Assembly: GCA_963719345.1 (NCBI GenBank)
Contig: CAVRCA010000001.1
Span: forward strand, 62,001-126,000
Length of the DNA stretch: 64,000 nt
Source of the DNA: CAVRCA01 sp963719345
GTDB lineage: Bacteria; Pseudomonadota; Alphaproteobacteria; Acetobacterales; Acetobacteraceae
Direction of reading: 5' to 3'
Shown: in pieces, positions 36,440 through 45,343 of the stretch
How the letters are laid out: each line of letters opens with the position of its first letter
How positions within the stretch are numbered: the stretch's first letter is position 1
Position numbers and translations under genes: made by a program
The notes under the pieces: generated by a model
The model's database searches: none
Told to the model about the DNA's origin: nothing
The model's input: only the letters and a program-made list of their open reading frames with translations

Positions 36440-36898
36440 TCAGCTCCGGGCGCGCAGGAACCGCCCGAAGGCCCGGAGCGTGATGTCCGAGACGTGGTGC
36501 TCGATGCCCTCGGCGTCCTGCTCGGCCGCCTCGTTCGGCACGCCGACGGCGACCAGCAGGGCGACCACCAGCCGGTGGCGCGCCCGCACGCGCTCGGCCA
36601 ACTGCTCGCCGGCCTCGGTCAGGAACACGCCACGATAGGGTTTGGCGACGGCCAGGCCCTCCCGCTTGAGGCGGCCGATCGATTTGATCGCGGTCGCGTG
36701 CGAGACGCCCAGCCGGCGGGCGATGTCGGTGGCCCGGGCCTCGCCGCCGGCGCCGATCAGGTCCGAGATCAGTTCGACATAATCCTCGAGCAGCGCCGTC
36801 GACTGCGCGCTGCGGGCCTTGCCGAACCGTTTCGCCTGGGTCGGCTCGGTCGGCAGCGCAGCATGCGCCTGCCGCACGCTTGCGGGTGGGATCACCAC
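36440..36898 (-). CDS. mntR: Manganese-responsive transcriptional regulator, MntR/DtxR type
   Basis: Regulator of 152 residues. It has an N-terminal winged helix (LLEDYVELISDLIGAGGEARATDIARRLGVSHATAIKSIGRLKREG) and a C-terminal dimerisation/metal domain with DAEGIEHHVSD (metal-binding Glu-His-His). The start is GTG at 36898 or 36895. It lies 53 bases downstream of mntH and is in the same orientation. It is expected to repress mntH when Mn2+ is bound, through a site upstream of mntH. Confidence 0.9.
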   Translation of the reverse strand: MVIPPASVRQAHAALPTEPTQAKRFGKARSAQSTALLEDYVELISDLIGAGGEARATDIARRLGVSHATAIKSIGRLKREGLAVAKPYRGVFLTEAGEQLAERVRARHRLVVALLVAVGVPNEAAEQDAEGIEHHVSDITLRAFGRFLRARS

Positions 36899-36951
36899 GG
36901 CCGCTCCTCGCTCGCTATGGCCGCCGACCATGGCTTGCCGGCGGTGCGGGA

Positions 36952-38268
36952 TCAAGCTCCCGTGCCGAGAAACGGCAGTGCGATGCCGAACGTCTGCAGG
37001 ACCAGGATGACGTTGAGCGACAGCACCAGCACCGCGGCCGCGATGGCGACGGCGCGGGTCAGCCGCGAGGTCGCAAAACTGCCCATCACCTCGCGGTCGC
37101 CGGTCAGGCGCAGCAGCGCGATCATCGGCACCGGCAGGATCAGGCTCAGCACCACCTGGCTGAGCACCAGCGCGCGAGTGGTATCGACGCCCATCGCGAC
37201 CACGATCAGCGCCGGTGCCATCGTCACCGTCCGCCGCACCCAAAGCGGGATGCGGAAGGCGACGAAATCCTGCATGATCCCCTGGCCAGCCATCGTGCCC
37301 ACCACCGAACTCGAAAAGCCCGACGCGAGCAGCGAGACCATGAACGCGCCGGCGGCGCCGATCCCCATCAGCGGCACCAGCGTCGTGTAGGCGGTCTCAA
37401 TGGTGGCAATGTCGGAATGGCCGGGATGGAACATCACCGCCGCCATCGTCATCATCGCCATGTTGACCAGCCCGGCCAAGCCGAGGGCGATCAGCACCTC
37501 CCGATTGGAGAAGGCGAGGATGCGCCGGCGTTCCGCGTCGGTCTGCGCCGGCACCCGCTGTTGCATCAAGCTGGAGTGCAGATAGAGCGCGTGCGGCATC
37601 ACGGTGGCGCCGACGATGCCGACCGCCAGGGTCACGCTGTCTGGACCGGCAAGGCCCGGCACCAGCGAGTGGTAGGCAACAAGGCCCCAATCGGGCGGCG
37701 CTATCAGCAGTTCGACAAGGTAGCTGATCCCGATGATGGCGACGAAGGCGCTGATCAGCAGCTCCGTCGCCCGGAAGCCGCGCGCCTGCGACAGCAGCAT
37801 GGCGTAGGTGGCGACGAAGGTGATGAGCAGGCTGGCAAGGATGGGCAAGCCGAACAGCAGCGTCAGCCCGATCGCGGCGCCGAGCGTCTCGGCGAGATCG
37901 GTCGCCATCGCGGCGATCTCGCTGGCCGCCCACATGGCGTAGACCACCGGGCGCGGGAAACGCTCGCGGCAAAGCGTCGCCAGGCTCCGTCCGGTGACCA
38001 CGCCGAGCCGGGCGGACAGCGCCTGGAACAGCATGGCGACCAGGTTGGCGACCACCACGACCCATAGCAGCAGATAGCCGAACTGCGCGCCGCCCTGGAT
38101 GTTGGTCGCCAGGTTGCCGGGGTCCATGTAGGCGACCGAGGCCACCAGCGCCGGACCCGCGAAGGGCAGCAGCGCGCGCCACCCGCGGCGACGGCCGGAC
38201 AGCACCTCCCGCCCTGCGAAAAGGGTGCGGTCGGACAGGGTCGAGCGAGCGGTCAGCGCGTGTTCCAT
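36952..38268 (-). CDS. mntH: Nramp-family Mn2+/H+ symporter
   Basis: Divalent metal transporter of 438 residues with 11-12 membrane helices. It has the hallmark DPGN motif in SVAYMDPGNLATN (helix 1, near residue 50) and MPHALYLHSS (helix 6), both metal-binding in the Nramp family. The ATG at 38268 has GGAGAGG just upstream. With mntR it forms an operon. A 14-base imperfect palindrome at 38307-38320, about 40 bases upstream, is a candidate MntR box. Confidence 0.95.
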   Translation of the reverse strand: MEHALTARSTLSDRTLFAGREVLSGRRRGWRALLPFAGPALVASVAYMDPGNLATNIQGGAQFGYLLLWVVVVANLVAMLFQALSARLGVVTGRSLATLCRERFPRPVVYAMWAASEIAAMATDLAETLGAAIGLTLLFGLPILASLLITFVATYAMLLSQARGFRATELLISAFVAIIGISYLVELLIAPPDWGLVAYHSLVPGLAGPDSVTLAVGIVGATVMPHALYLHSSLMQQRVPAQTDAERRRILAFSNREVLIALGLAGLVNMAMMTMAAVMFHPGHSDIATIETAYTTLVPLMGIGAAGAFMVSLLASGFSSSVVGTMAGQGIMQDFVAFRIPLWVRRTVTMAPALIVVAMGVDTTRALVLSQVVLSLILPVPMIALLRLTGDREVMGSFATSRLTRAVAIAAAVLVLSLNVILVLQTFGIALPFLGTGA

Positions 38269-38306
38269 CCTCTCCGGGCGACAATCAGATGGTGCGGCAT
38301 AAAAGT

Positions 38307-38320
38307 GTAGCCTTGGTTAC
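38307..38320. promoter_or_regulatory. Candidate MntR operator upstream of mntH
   Basis: The sequence gtagccttggttac is an imperfect palindrome: GTAGCC is matched by GGTTAC with one mismatch. It lies 38 bases before the mntH start and within an AT-richer stretch. It is a plausible site for a dimeric MntR, but no consensus is available here to test it. Confidence 0.35.
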
Positions 38321-38403
38321 AGACTGTGGCCAGAGCTGGGATCGCCGCGGCGGTCGTCAACCCCGGCGGCCTGCGGCCGGGGCGCCGAGCCGCAACGCCG
38401 TCT

Positions 38404-40173
38404 TCACATGACGGTGCAGGCGATGGCGAGCATGGCGAGGCCGGCGGCGATCCAGGCCGCGTAGTCGCCGACGACGCCGCTGTGCAAAGCGTTCAGTCCC
38501 TCGAGCGGCGGGTTGGTCACGCGGTCGCTCGCTCTGACCAGGGCGGCGGGCAGCCTGTCGCGTCCGAGATCGAAGGCCGCGACCATCAGGGCGAGTGCGG
38601 TCGTGATCCAGGGCAGCCAGGGATGCGCCGGCGCCGCGGGGAGAGTGGCGCCATCCGCGTGGACGAAGCCGCCGATGGCGCGCTGGGCGAAACTTCGGGC
38701 AAGCTCGCCCGGCAGCAGCGCCAGCAGGAGCAGCACGAGGCACGGCGCCAGCATGAGCCAGAGCGGCCGGTCCGCCTTCTCCTCCTCCTGCTCCGTTGGC
38801 GCCCGATCCTCCTCCCCCGGCGATTTCCCAAGCCCCAGGAACACCCGTCCGGCGGTGCGCAGCACCGCGCCGCCGGTGAGCACGGCGCCCATGGGCACGG
38901 CGAGCGCCGCCCAGCGCGCCCCAGCTTGGGCCCCCGCCTGCGCGGCGTCGCCGATCTGATGCGCGCCCTCGTCCATCAGCCCGAACGGTAGCCCGGCCAG
39001 CAGCAGCCCACCTGCGGCCAAGGCGATTCCCGCGGGCCAGATCGACACGCCCTCGGCCGCGCAGCCCGATCTCGTCGATGCCGCCCAGCGTCGCGAGCAG
39101 GATGCCGGCCACCATGAACAGCGCGCCCTTCACCAGGCCGTGCCCGACGCAGATAGACCAGCGTCCCGGCGGTGCCGGCGGGCGAGAGCAGGGCAAACCC
39201 GACCAGCATGATGCCGACATGCGAGATCGTGGAGAAGGCGAGCAGCCGCTTGATGTGGCGCTGCCCGAGCGCCATCACCCCGCCGAGGACGACGCTCGCC
39301 GCGCCCAGCCCAGCAGCAGCGTCCGCACGACCGCAGCGATCACCGGCGCCCCGGCAAAGACCTGCCAGCTCCAGTTTGGCGATGCCGAACACGCCGATCG
39401 CCACCATCGCACCCGAGAAGATGACCGACACCGGGCTCGGCGCGACCGCGTGGGCGTCCGCCAGCCAGAAATGGAACGGCACCGTCGCCGCCTTGACCAG
39501 CAGCGCCGTTGCGATGCAGGCAGAAGGCGCCCAGGATGACCGGGTCGCTGCCCGAGGCGGCCACGCTCCGCGCGAGGGCGGCGAAATCCAGCGCGCCGGC
39601 GCGGGCATAGACCAGGCCGATGCCGCCCAGCATGAGGTAGCTGCCGATCGCGTTCGTCACCGTGAAATTGAGCGCGCCTTCAAGTGCCGAGGCCTCGAGC
39701 CTGATAGCCGGTCAGCGCGAACGCCGCGACGCTCATCACCTCGAACCACACGAACAGGTTGAACAGGTCGCGCGTCAGGCAGAACCCCACCATGCCGGCC
39801 AGGAACAGCAGCATCAGCACGTGGAAATGCGCGTGGATTTCGTCGAAGTAGCCCCAGGCAAAGACGAAGCGTCGCCGCGAACAGCGAGGCCGATGGCGGC
39901 GCCGATCGCGGCACTGGCCGGATCGGCTGCGAAGCCGATGCCGAGCGCCAGGCCATCGCGCGGCATCCAGCCGCCGAACCAATAGACGAGCGGCGCGCTG
40001 TCGCGCGGCCTGCGACCGCCATCGCACGCGCACAGCCCGGCGACCGCCAGCGCCATCAGCACCGCGATGACGTCCGGCACCCGCCGCGGCAGCGCATGGC
40101 CGCGATCAGCAGCAGGCCGGCGACCAGCAGCGGCAGCGCCACCGGCAAGCGGCAGCAGGCTGGCGGCCGTCAT
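38404..40173 (-). pseudogene. mnhD: Mrp/Mnh antiporter subunit D, broken by about ten single-base indels
   Basis: NuoN/NuoM-like membrane subunit, about 587 residues after correction. Segments of high conservation lie in alternating frames: LVYWFGGW, FAWGYFDEIHAHFHVLMLLF, DLFNLFVWFEVMSVAAFAL, FHFWLADAHAVAPSPVSVIFSGA, RLLAFSTISHVGIMLVGFALL and GHGLVKGALFMVAGILLA. I infer extra bases near 40147, 39885, 39869, 39700, 39516, 39368, 39149 and 39061, and missing bases near 40115 and 39308. The net is +6, which agrees with a total length divisible by three. No in-frame stops remain in the repaired frame, so consensus errors are more likely than decay. It overlaps mnhC by ATGA. Confidence 0.8.
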
Positions 40174-40524
40174 CGGCTCGTTCCGCATCGTCCGCAGCTC
40201 GTCCGGGTCGAGCGTGCCGCGCCGCTTGTGCACCTGCAGCGCCAAGGCGAGCAGCAGCGCCGTGACGGTCGCGCCCACCACGATGTCGGTGAGCACGAGC
40301 GCCTGCACCACCGGATCCACCGCCGGGGTGCCGGGCGGATGGGTGTAGAAGATCGGCGCTCCGGCGTCCCAGCGAAAGCCGACCGCGAGCAGCAGCACAT
40401 AGGTCGCGGATTGCACGACCGAGAGGCAGCCGATGAGGTGGACGAAGTGGCGGCTCGTCACGACGCCATACAGCCCGACCCCGAACAGCCAGGCCGCGAC
40501 GAGCCCACGGCAGCAGGCGTTCAT
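40170..40524 (-). CDS. mnhC: Mrp/Mnh antiporter subunit C (NuoK-like), one indel
   Basis: Small membrane subunit of about 117 residues with three hydrophobic helices: LVAAWLFGVGLYGVVTSRHFVHLIGCL, ATYVLLLAVGF and DPVVQALVLTDIVVGATVTALLLALALQV. All three are typical of MnhC/NuoK. The start overlaps mnhB as ATGA. The protein reads in one frame to ELRTMRNEP but the expected ATGA overlap with mnhD (stop at 40170) is in another. The 355 bases (3n+1) agree with one extra base close to the 3' end. Confidence 0.83.
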
Positions 40525-41276
40525 CCCCTCGTCGTTCTCCCGGCGTCTCCTCGAGGAACTCCACGAACAGGATGGTGAAGCCGCCGGCCGACGGCGAAGG
40601 CGACGCCGGCGTTCTCGACCAGCATCAGCCCGCCCGAGAGCATGTCCTTGAGTTGGCCGAGCGGCAGCACGTTCTGCAGGAACGCGGCTCCGACGAGCAT
40701 CGGCGCAAGACCCGCCAGAGCGAACAGCGCCGCACCGCCGCCCTCGCAGGTGTCGAGCAGGCGCGAGCGCACCAGCCGGCGCCAGCCTCCATAGCCTTCC
40801 CCGAGATAGAGGAGCAGCAGACCCGACGAGGTGATGGCGCCGCCCTGAAAGCCGCCGCCCGGCGTCACCGTCGCGTGCAGGGCGACGTAGATCCCGAAGA
40901 CGACCACGACCGGCGCGAGCAGGCGGCACGCCAGCACGGTCGCATCGGCGCGCTCCGCCGGGCGGCGGCCCGGCAGCCGGGCCGGGGCCGCGTCCGCCCG
41001 CTCGCCGCGCTTGCCGCGCAACAGCATCACCGCCCCGGTCACGGCGCAGACCAGCATGAACTCCTCGCCGAGCGTGTCGAAGCCGCGGTAGTCGAAGTTG
41101 ACCGCCGTGACCGCATTGGTGACGTGCCGCTGCTCGGGTGCGTTGTGGTTGATGGCGTCGCCATAGGGCATCGGGTGGGCGCCGAACCGGGGCATCCTTG
41201 CCGCCACGACCCAGGCGGCGGGCGCCAAGCAGAGCAGCGCCAGCACCAGCAGGACGAGTCTCGATCGGGCCGTCAC
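40521..41276 (-). CDS. mnhB: Mrp/Mnh antiporter subunit B with MbhE-like N-terminal domain, frame disturbed at 3' end
   Basis: About 251 residues. The first 100 match the MbhE/MnhA-tail type (NAVTAVNFDYRGFDTLGEEFMLVCAV). The rest is MnhB: FGIYVALHATVTPGGGFQGGAITSSGLLLLYLGEGYG. The start is GTG at 41276, overlapping the previous gene by GTGA. Near 40590 an extra base shifts the frame from VENAGVAFAV to GGFTILFVEFLEET, and a compensating indel lies near 40545 before the stop at 40521. Total length is a multiple of three, as expected for one gain and one loss. Confidence 0.83.
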   Translation of the reverse strand: MTARSRLVLLVLALLCLAPAAWVVAARMPRFGAHPMPYGDAINHNAPEQRHVTNAVTAVNFDYRGFDTLGEEFMLVCAVTGAVMLLRGKRGERADAAPARLPGRRPAERADATVLACRLLAPVVVVFGIYVALHATVTPGGGFQGGAITSSGLLLLYLGEGYGGWRRLVRSRLLDTCEGGGAALFALAGLAPMLVGAAFLQNVLPLGQLKDMLSGGLMLVENAGVAFAVGRRLHHPVRGVPRGDAGRTTRG

Positions 41277-41545
41277 CCGGCCGTGTCCTCGCTGCCCTCG
41301 TCCTTGCGGGCCTTGTCCACGCGGATGCTGGCGAGGGTCACGACGAACAGCAGCGGCAGCGCCGCCGTGCCGACCGCGATCTCGGAGAAGGCCACGTCGG
41401 GGGCCTGCAGCGCCATGAACAGCAAGGTCAGCACCAGCCCGTTGGCGGCGATCGCAAGCACCTGCCGCCGCGGGTCGCGCGTGAGCACGACGCCCGTTCC
41501 GGCGGCGGCGGCGAGGAGCAGGAGCGCGGCGATCAGAACGCTCAC
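41273..41545 (-). CDS. DUF4040 / MnhA C-terminal-like subunit
   Basis: Protein of 90 residues with two or three hydrophobic helices and the block LALQAPDVAFSEIAVGTAALPLLFVVTLASI, close to the MbhD/DUF4040 region that in canonical Mrp systems is the end of the large A subunit. Here it is a free-standing gene. The GTG start overlaps mnhG by GTGA and the end overlaps mnhB. No NuoL-like A body is present in the operon. Confidence 0.85.
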   Translation of the reverse strand: MSVLIAALLLLAAAAGTGVVLTRDPRRQVLAIAANGLVLTLLFMALQAPDVAFSEIAVGTAALPLLFVVTLASIRVDKARKDEGSEDTAG

Positions 41546-41844
41546 CGCTCCTCCGTCGTCGCCTCGGCCGAGCCGCGCAGCACCAGGGCGCGACCCGTCG
41601 CGTGCGCGACCGCCGCCCCCGAGAACAGCGCCGCGATCACCAGCAGCAAGGTTTTCAGCGCCCGGTCCGACAGGCCGTCCGCCACGAAGGCGACCGCGAC
41701 GAGCGCCGCCCCGCACGCCGCGTTGACGAAGGTGACACAGTGCAGCCGGTCCAGTGGCGAGCGCAGCCGGGCGAACCCGACGCAGCCGAGCCATGCCGCG
41801 AGCACCAGCATCGCCAGCAGGGCGTCGACGACCCCCGCTCTCAT
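41542..41844 (-). CDS. mnhG: Mrp/Mnh antiporter subunit G
   Basis: Membrane protein of 100 residues. It has the G-subunit signature GCVGFARLRSPLDRLHCVTFVNAACGAALV with hydrophobic helices on both sides. The charged tail ends TTEER. The start overlaps mnhF by ATGA. It is part of the multi-subunit Na+/H+ antiporter; single subunits are inactive alone. Confidence 0.88.
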   Translation of the reverse strand: MRAGVVDALLAMLVLAAWLGCVGFARLRSPLDRLHCVTFVNAACGAALVAVAFVADGLSDRALKTLLLVIAALFSGAAVAHATGRALVLRGSAEATTEER

Positions 41845-42101
41845 AGCCAGCGCTCCAGGAAAAGCGCGAGGACGAGCGTACCGGGCAGCGACAGCAGGGT
41901 GAGCGCCAGGGCAAGGTCCATGAACGACGGCTGGTCGAAGGCGAAGCTGGTCAGCACGAGGACCATCGCGGTCAGCGCGGTGGCAAGCTGCACGGCGATC
42001 AGCCGGCGGCCGGCATCCCCCCGCATCGCCTCGGTGAAAGCGATCGCCAGCGGGGGCAGCAACGCGACCAAAGCGGCCGTCCACGCGAAGCCGCCGCTCA
42101 T
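41841..42101 (-). CDS. mnhF: Mrp/Mnh antiporter subunit F
   Basis: Protein of 86 residues with three hydrophobic helices: WTAALVALLPPLAIAF, ALTAMVLVLTSF and MDLALALTLLSLPGTLVLALFL. The sequence around DLALALTLLSLPGTL fits MnhF. It has ATGA overlaps on both sides. The initial ATG at 42101 is preferred over longer open frame upstream that overlaps mnhE. Confidence 0.85.
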   Translation of the reverse strand: MSGGFAWTAALVALLPPLAIAFTEAMRGDAGRRLIAVQLATALTAMVLVLTSFAFDQPSFMDLALALTLLSLPGTLVLALFLERWL

Positions 42102-42562
42102 AGCGGCCAGTCGCGATTGTCCGACGGCTCTCGCGGTGCGAGCCGATGCACCCGCATCGCATCGCGCCCGATAGCGAGAGCATAGCTGTTCGGCGTGAGG
42201 CAGACGCAGAGCGTCACGAGCGCCCGCCGGGTGGCAGAGTGGGCGTCTTCGCTTCCGGGTGCGAATGGCTGCCGTGTCACCGCACCTCGGACACGATCCG
42301 GCCCGCGTACGACGGCCTGCGCGAGCACGCTCGCGACCCGCGCCGTATCGGTGGCGAGCGTCACGGCAGAGCGCGTCACGAGAAGCACCCACGGCACGCT
42401 GCGAAGCCGGAATTGCCGTTTCCCGGTGCGCCGCGCCGCGACCCAGAGCAGCGTTGCCGCAAGCCCCGCCGATAGTCCGGCCACGACCTCAACGGTGCTT
42501 ACCTCTCCGGCCAGCACCATGTAGAGCCCCGTCAGAAGTGCAAAGGCGACGCCTCCAGCCAC
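42098..42562 (-). CDS. mnhE: Mrp/Mnh antiporter subunit E, first gene of the operon
   Basis: Protein of 154 residues with two N-terminal hydrophobic helices and the E-subunit pattern SVPWVLLVTRSAVTLATDTARVASVLAQAV, followed by RRALVTLCVCLTPNSYALAI. It starts with GTG at 42562. The order E-F-G-DUF4040-B-C-D differs from the usual A-B-C-D-E-F-G. It lies 76 bases downstream of hemB in the same orientation, so hemB transcription may reach it. Confidence 0.87.
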   Translation of the reverse strand: MAGGVAFALLTGLYMVLAGEVSTVEVVAGLSAGLAATLLWVAARRTGKRQFRLRSVPWVLLVTRSAVTLATDTARVASVLAQAVVRGPDRVRGAVTRQPFAPGSEDAHSATRRALVTLCVCLTPNSYALAIGRDAMRVHRLAPREPSDNRDWPL

Positions 42563-42638
42563 TACCGGCGCACCGTCCCAAAAGTCTCGGGAGCATCAAC
42601 CGTTCACGCGATGCCCGGTTCCTCGGGGTCGGCCGCCC

Positions 42639-43652
42639 TCACGCCGGCGTCGTGCCGTCCCGCTCGCGGATCAGCCGCGCCGCGACCGGGGCGAAATAGG
42701 TCAGGACGCCGTTGCAGCCGGCCCGCTTGAACGCCGTCAGCGCCTCGATCACCACCCGGTCGTGCTCAAGCCAGCCGTTGTTCACCGCCGCCATCAGCAT
42801 CGCGTACTCGCCCGACACCTGATAGGCGAAGGTGGGCACCCCGAACCGGTCGCGGACGCGGCGGATGATGTCGAGATACGGCATCCCGGGCTTCACCATC
42901 ACCATGTCGGCGCCTTCCTGCAGGTCGAGCTCGACCTCCCGCAGCGCCTCGTCGGTGTTGGCGGGATCCATCTGATAGGTCTTCTTGTCCCCGCGCAGCG
43001 ACTTGGCCGACCCGAGCGCATCGCGGAACGGCCCGTAGAACGCGCTCGCGTATTTGGCGGCGTAGCTCATGATCCTCGTGTGGATCAGTCCCTCCGCATC
43101 GAGCGCCGCCCGGATCGCGCCGACCCGGCCGTCCATCATGTCGGAAGGGGCGATCACGTCGATGCCGGCTTCGGCCTGGACCAGCGCCTGCCGGGTGAGC
43201 ACGGTCAGGGTCTCGTCGTTGGCGACGTAGCCGTCGCGGATGACGCCGTCATGCCCGTGATCGGTGTAGGGGTCGAGGGCGACGTCGCCGACCAGCCCCA
43301 GGGCGGGGAACTCGCGCTTGAGCAGCCGGGCGGCCTGGCACATCAGGTTGTCGGGGTTGGTCGCCTCGGTGCCCTCGGAATCCTTGCGCTCGATCGGCGT
43401 CGCCGGGAACAGGGCGATGGCGGGGATGCCGAGCCGCACCTGCGGCGCGACATGTGCCGCCAGCCCATCGATCGTCACCCGGGAGACGCCGGGCATCGAG
43501 GCGACATCGGTGGCTTTTCCACGACCCTCGATCAGGAAAATCGGCCAGATCAGGTCGTCCACGGTCAGCAGGTGCTCGGCGACCAGCCGACGCGTCCAGG
43601 CATCGTGCCGGTTGCGTCGCAGGCGCGTGGTGGGGAAACGGCCGACGCTCAT
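42639..43652 (-). CDS. hemB: Porphobilinogen synthase (delta-aminolevulinic acid dehydratase)
   Basis: Condenses two 5-aminolevulinate molecules to porphobilinogen in haem and cobalamin biosynthesis. The 337-residue protein has the substrate-lysine segments APSDMMDGRVGAIR and DMVMVKPGMPYLDIIR. It also has the LVGDVALDPYTDHGHDG loop, which has D/H in place of the cysteine-rich zinc site, indicating a Mg-dependent type. The start ATG at 43652 gives the family-typical first residues; a long open frame upstream is shadow of glyA. A cobalamin product might serve the B12 radical SAM enzyme. Confidence 0.96.
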   Translation of the reverse strand: MSVGRFPTTRLRRNRHDAWTRRLVAEHLLTVDDLIWPIFLIEGRGKATDVASMPGVSRVTIDGLAAHVAPQVRLGIPAIALFPATPIERKDSEGTEATNPDNLMCQAARLLKREFPALGLVGDVALDPYTDHGHDGVIRDGYVANDETLTVLTRQALVQAEAGIDVIAPSDMMDGRVGAIRAALDAEGLIHTRIMSYAAKYASAFYGPFRDALGSAKSLRGDKKTYQMDPANTDEALREVELDLQEGADMVMVKPGMPYLDIIRRVRDRFGVPTFAYQVSGEYAMLMAAVNNGWLEHDRVVIEALTAFKRAGCNGVLTYFAPVAARLIRERDGTTPA

Positions 43653-43874
43653 GCGGGCACTTCTCCTGGCATTCTGCTTGACGTGTGGCGGTCGAGTTAT
43701 TGAGGTTCCGGTGTAGTCGCCGCTTGCCGGACTGCCAAGCGGACCGGCTGCGCCGCCCGACTCTTCCACCTGAGACGTTTGTTCAGGCCGCCCGGCATGG
43801 TAGAGGAACGCCATGCGATGAGCGGCCGCGGCTCGAACGCCGGAGGACGCGCAACCCAGCACGAGGTGCCCTGA

Positions 43875-45177
43875 ATGAACGAGCAGTCGCCTTCCGCGAG
43901 CCGGGACCGGTTCTTTGCCGCACGGCTGGCTGAAACCGATCCGGAACTGGCGGCTGCGATCGGCCACGAGCTGCACCGCCAGCAGGACGGCATCGAGCTG
44001 ATCGCCAGCGAAAACATCGTCTCCGCCGCGGTGCTTGAAGCGCAGGGCAGCGTGCTGACCAACAAATACGCCGAGGGCTATCCCGGCCGGCGCTATTACG
44101 GCGGCTGCGTGTTCGTCGACGTCGCGGAGCAACTCGCCATCGACCGGGCCCGCCAGCTGTTCGACTGCGCGTTCGCCAACGTGCAACCCCATTCGGGCGC
44201 CCAGGCCAACCAGGCGGTGTTCCTGGCCCTGCTCAAGCCGGGCGACACCTTTCTCGGCATGAGCCTCGACGCCGGCGGCCACCTCACCCACGGCGCCGCC
44301 GCCAACCAGTCCGGCAAGTGGTTCCGCCCGCTGCACTACGGCGTGCGCCGGGAGGACGGGCTGCTCGACTACGACGGGCTGGAGCAGACCGCGCGGACCG
44401 AGCGGCCCAAGCTCATCATCGCCGGCGGCTCGGCCTATTCGCGGTTCATCGACTTCGCCCGCATCCGCGCCGTGGCCGACGAGATCGGCGCCTTCTTCAT
44501 GGTGGATATGGCGCATTTCGCCGGACTGGTCGCCGCCGGGCTGTTTCCAAGCCCGCTGCCGCATGCCCACGTCGTGACGACGACGACGCACAAGACGCTA
44601 CGCGGGCCGCGCGGCGGCATGATCCTGTCGAATGACCCGGAACTCGGGAAGAAGCTGAACTCGGCGGTGTTCCCGGGCTTGCAGGGCGGTCCGCTGATGC
44701 ACGTGATCGCCGGCAAGGCGGCGGCGTTCGGGGAGGCGCTGCGGCCGGAGTTCCGCACCTACCAGAAGGCGATCGCCGACAACGCCAGGGTGCTGGCCGA
44801 AACCCTGATCGAGCGCGGCCTGGCGATCGTCAGCGGCGGCACCGACAGCCACTTGATGCTGGTGGATTTGCGGCCCAAGCGGGTGACGGGCAAGGCGGCG
44901 GAGGCCAGCCTGGAACGCGCGCTGATGACCGCGAACAAGAACGCGATCCCGTTCGACCCCGAAAAACCCGCGATCACGTCGGGCATCCGGCTCGGCAGCC
45001 CGGCGGCGACCACGCGGGGGTTCGGCAAGGAGGAGTTCCGCGAGATCGGCGCTGATGATCGACGATGTGCTCGAGGGCCTGGCACGCTCGAACGACGGCT
45101 CGAATGTGGCGGTGGAGCAGGCGGTCGGCGTGCGGGTCCGGGAGCTGTGCGCGCGGTTTCCGATCTATTCCTTCTGA
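43875..45177 (+). CDS. glyA: Serine hydroxymethyltransferase (frameshifted near the end)
   Basis: PLP enzyme interconverting serine and glycine with tetrahydrofolate. It has LIASENIVSAAVLEAQGSVLTNKYAEGYPG, GAQANQAVFLALL, and the PLP lysine K240 in TTTTHKTLRGPRGG. Length is 433 residues after correction. One extra G at 45051 breaks the frame after EFREIG; the correct frame ends in CARFPIYSF at the TGA 45175-45177. The 1303 bases (3n+1) agree. It is divergent from hemB. nrdR follows in the same direction after a REP-like palindrome. Confidence 0.94.
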
Positions 45178-45222
45178 TCTTCCGGGGCTTGCTCGTTTGG
45201 TCACTCCGCGTCGCGCTACCGT

Positions 45223-45291
45223 GTCATTGCCGGACTTGATCCGGCAATCCATGAGCAGCGGGTGGATGCCCGGATCAAGTCCGGGCATGAC
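45223..45291. repeat. REP-like double palindrome, copy 2
   Basis: The unit is bounded by gtca and tgac. The hairpin at 45228-45246 pairs tgccgga with tccggca; the hairpin at 45267-45287 pairs tgcccgga with tccgggca. It is the reverse arrangement of copy 1 at 17912-17994. It lies between glyA and nrdR and could slow RNA decay of the glyA end. Confidence 0.8.
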
Positions 45292-45343
45292 GATCATGTG
45301 CGAAGGTACGCCCGGACCAAGTCCGTTCTCAGCGGTGCCCTAG

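Noticed and set aside
43653..43874. A glycine riboswitch ahead of glyA
   Set aside because: I looked for the paired-aptamer pattern in the 222-base gap and could not recognise one. A covariance search would be needed.
9031..45051. Programmed ribosomal frameshifting at the repeated indels
   Set aside because: No shared slippery heptamer, no common structure, and unrelated genes including glyA. Direction is nearly always a +1 base in the DNA. Sequence error is simpler.
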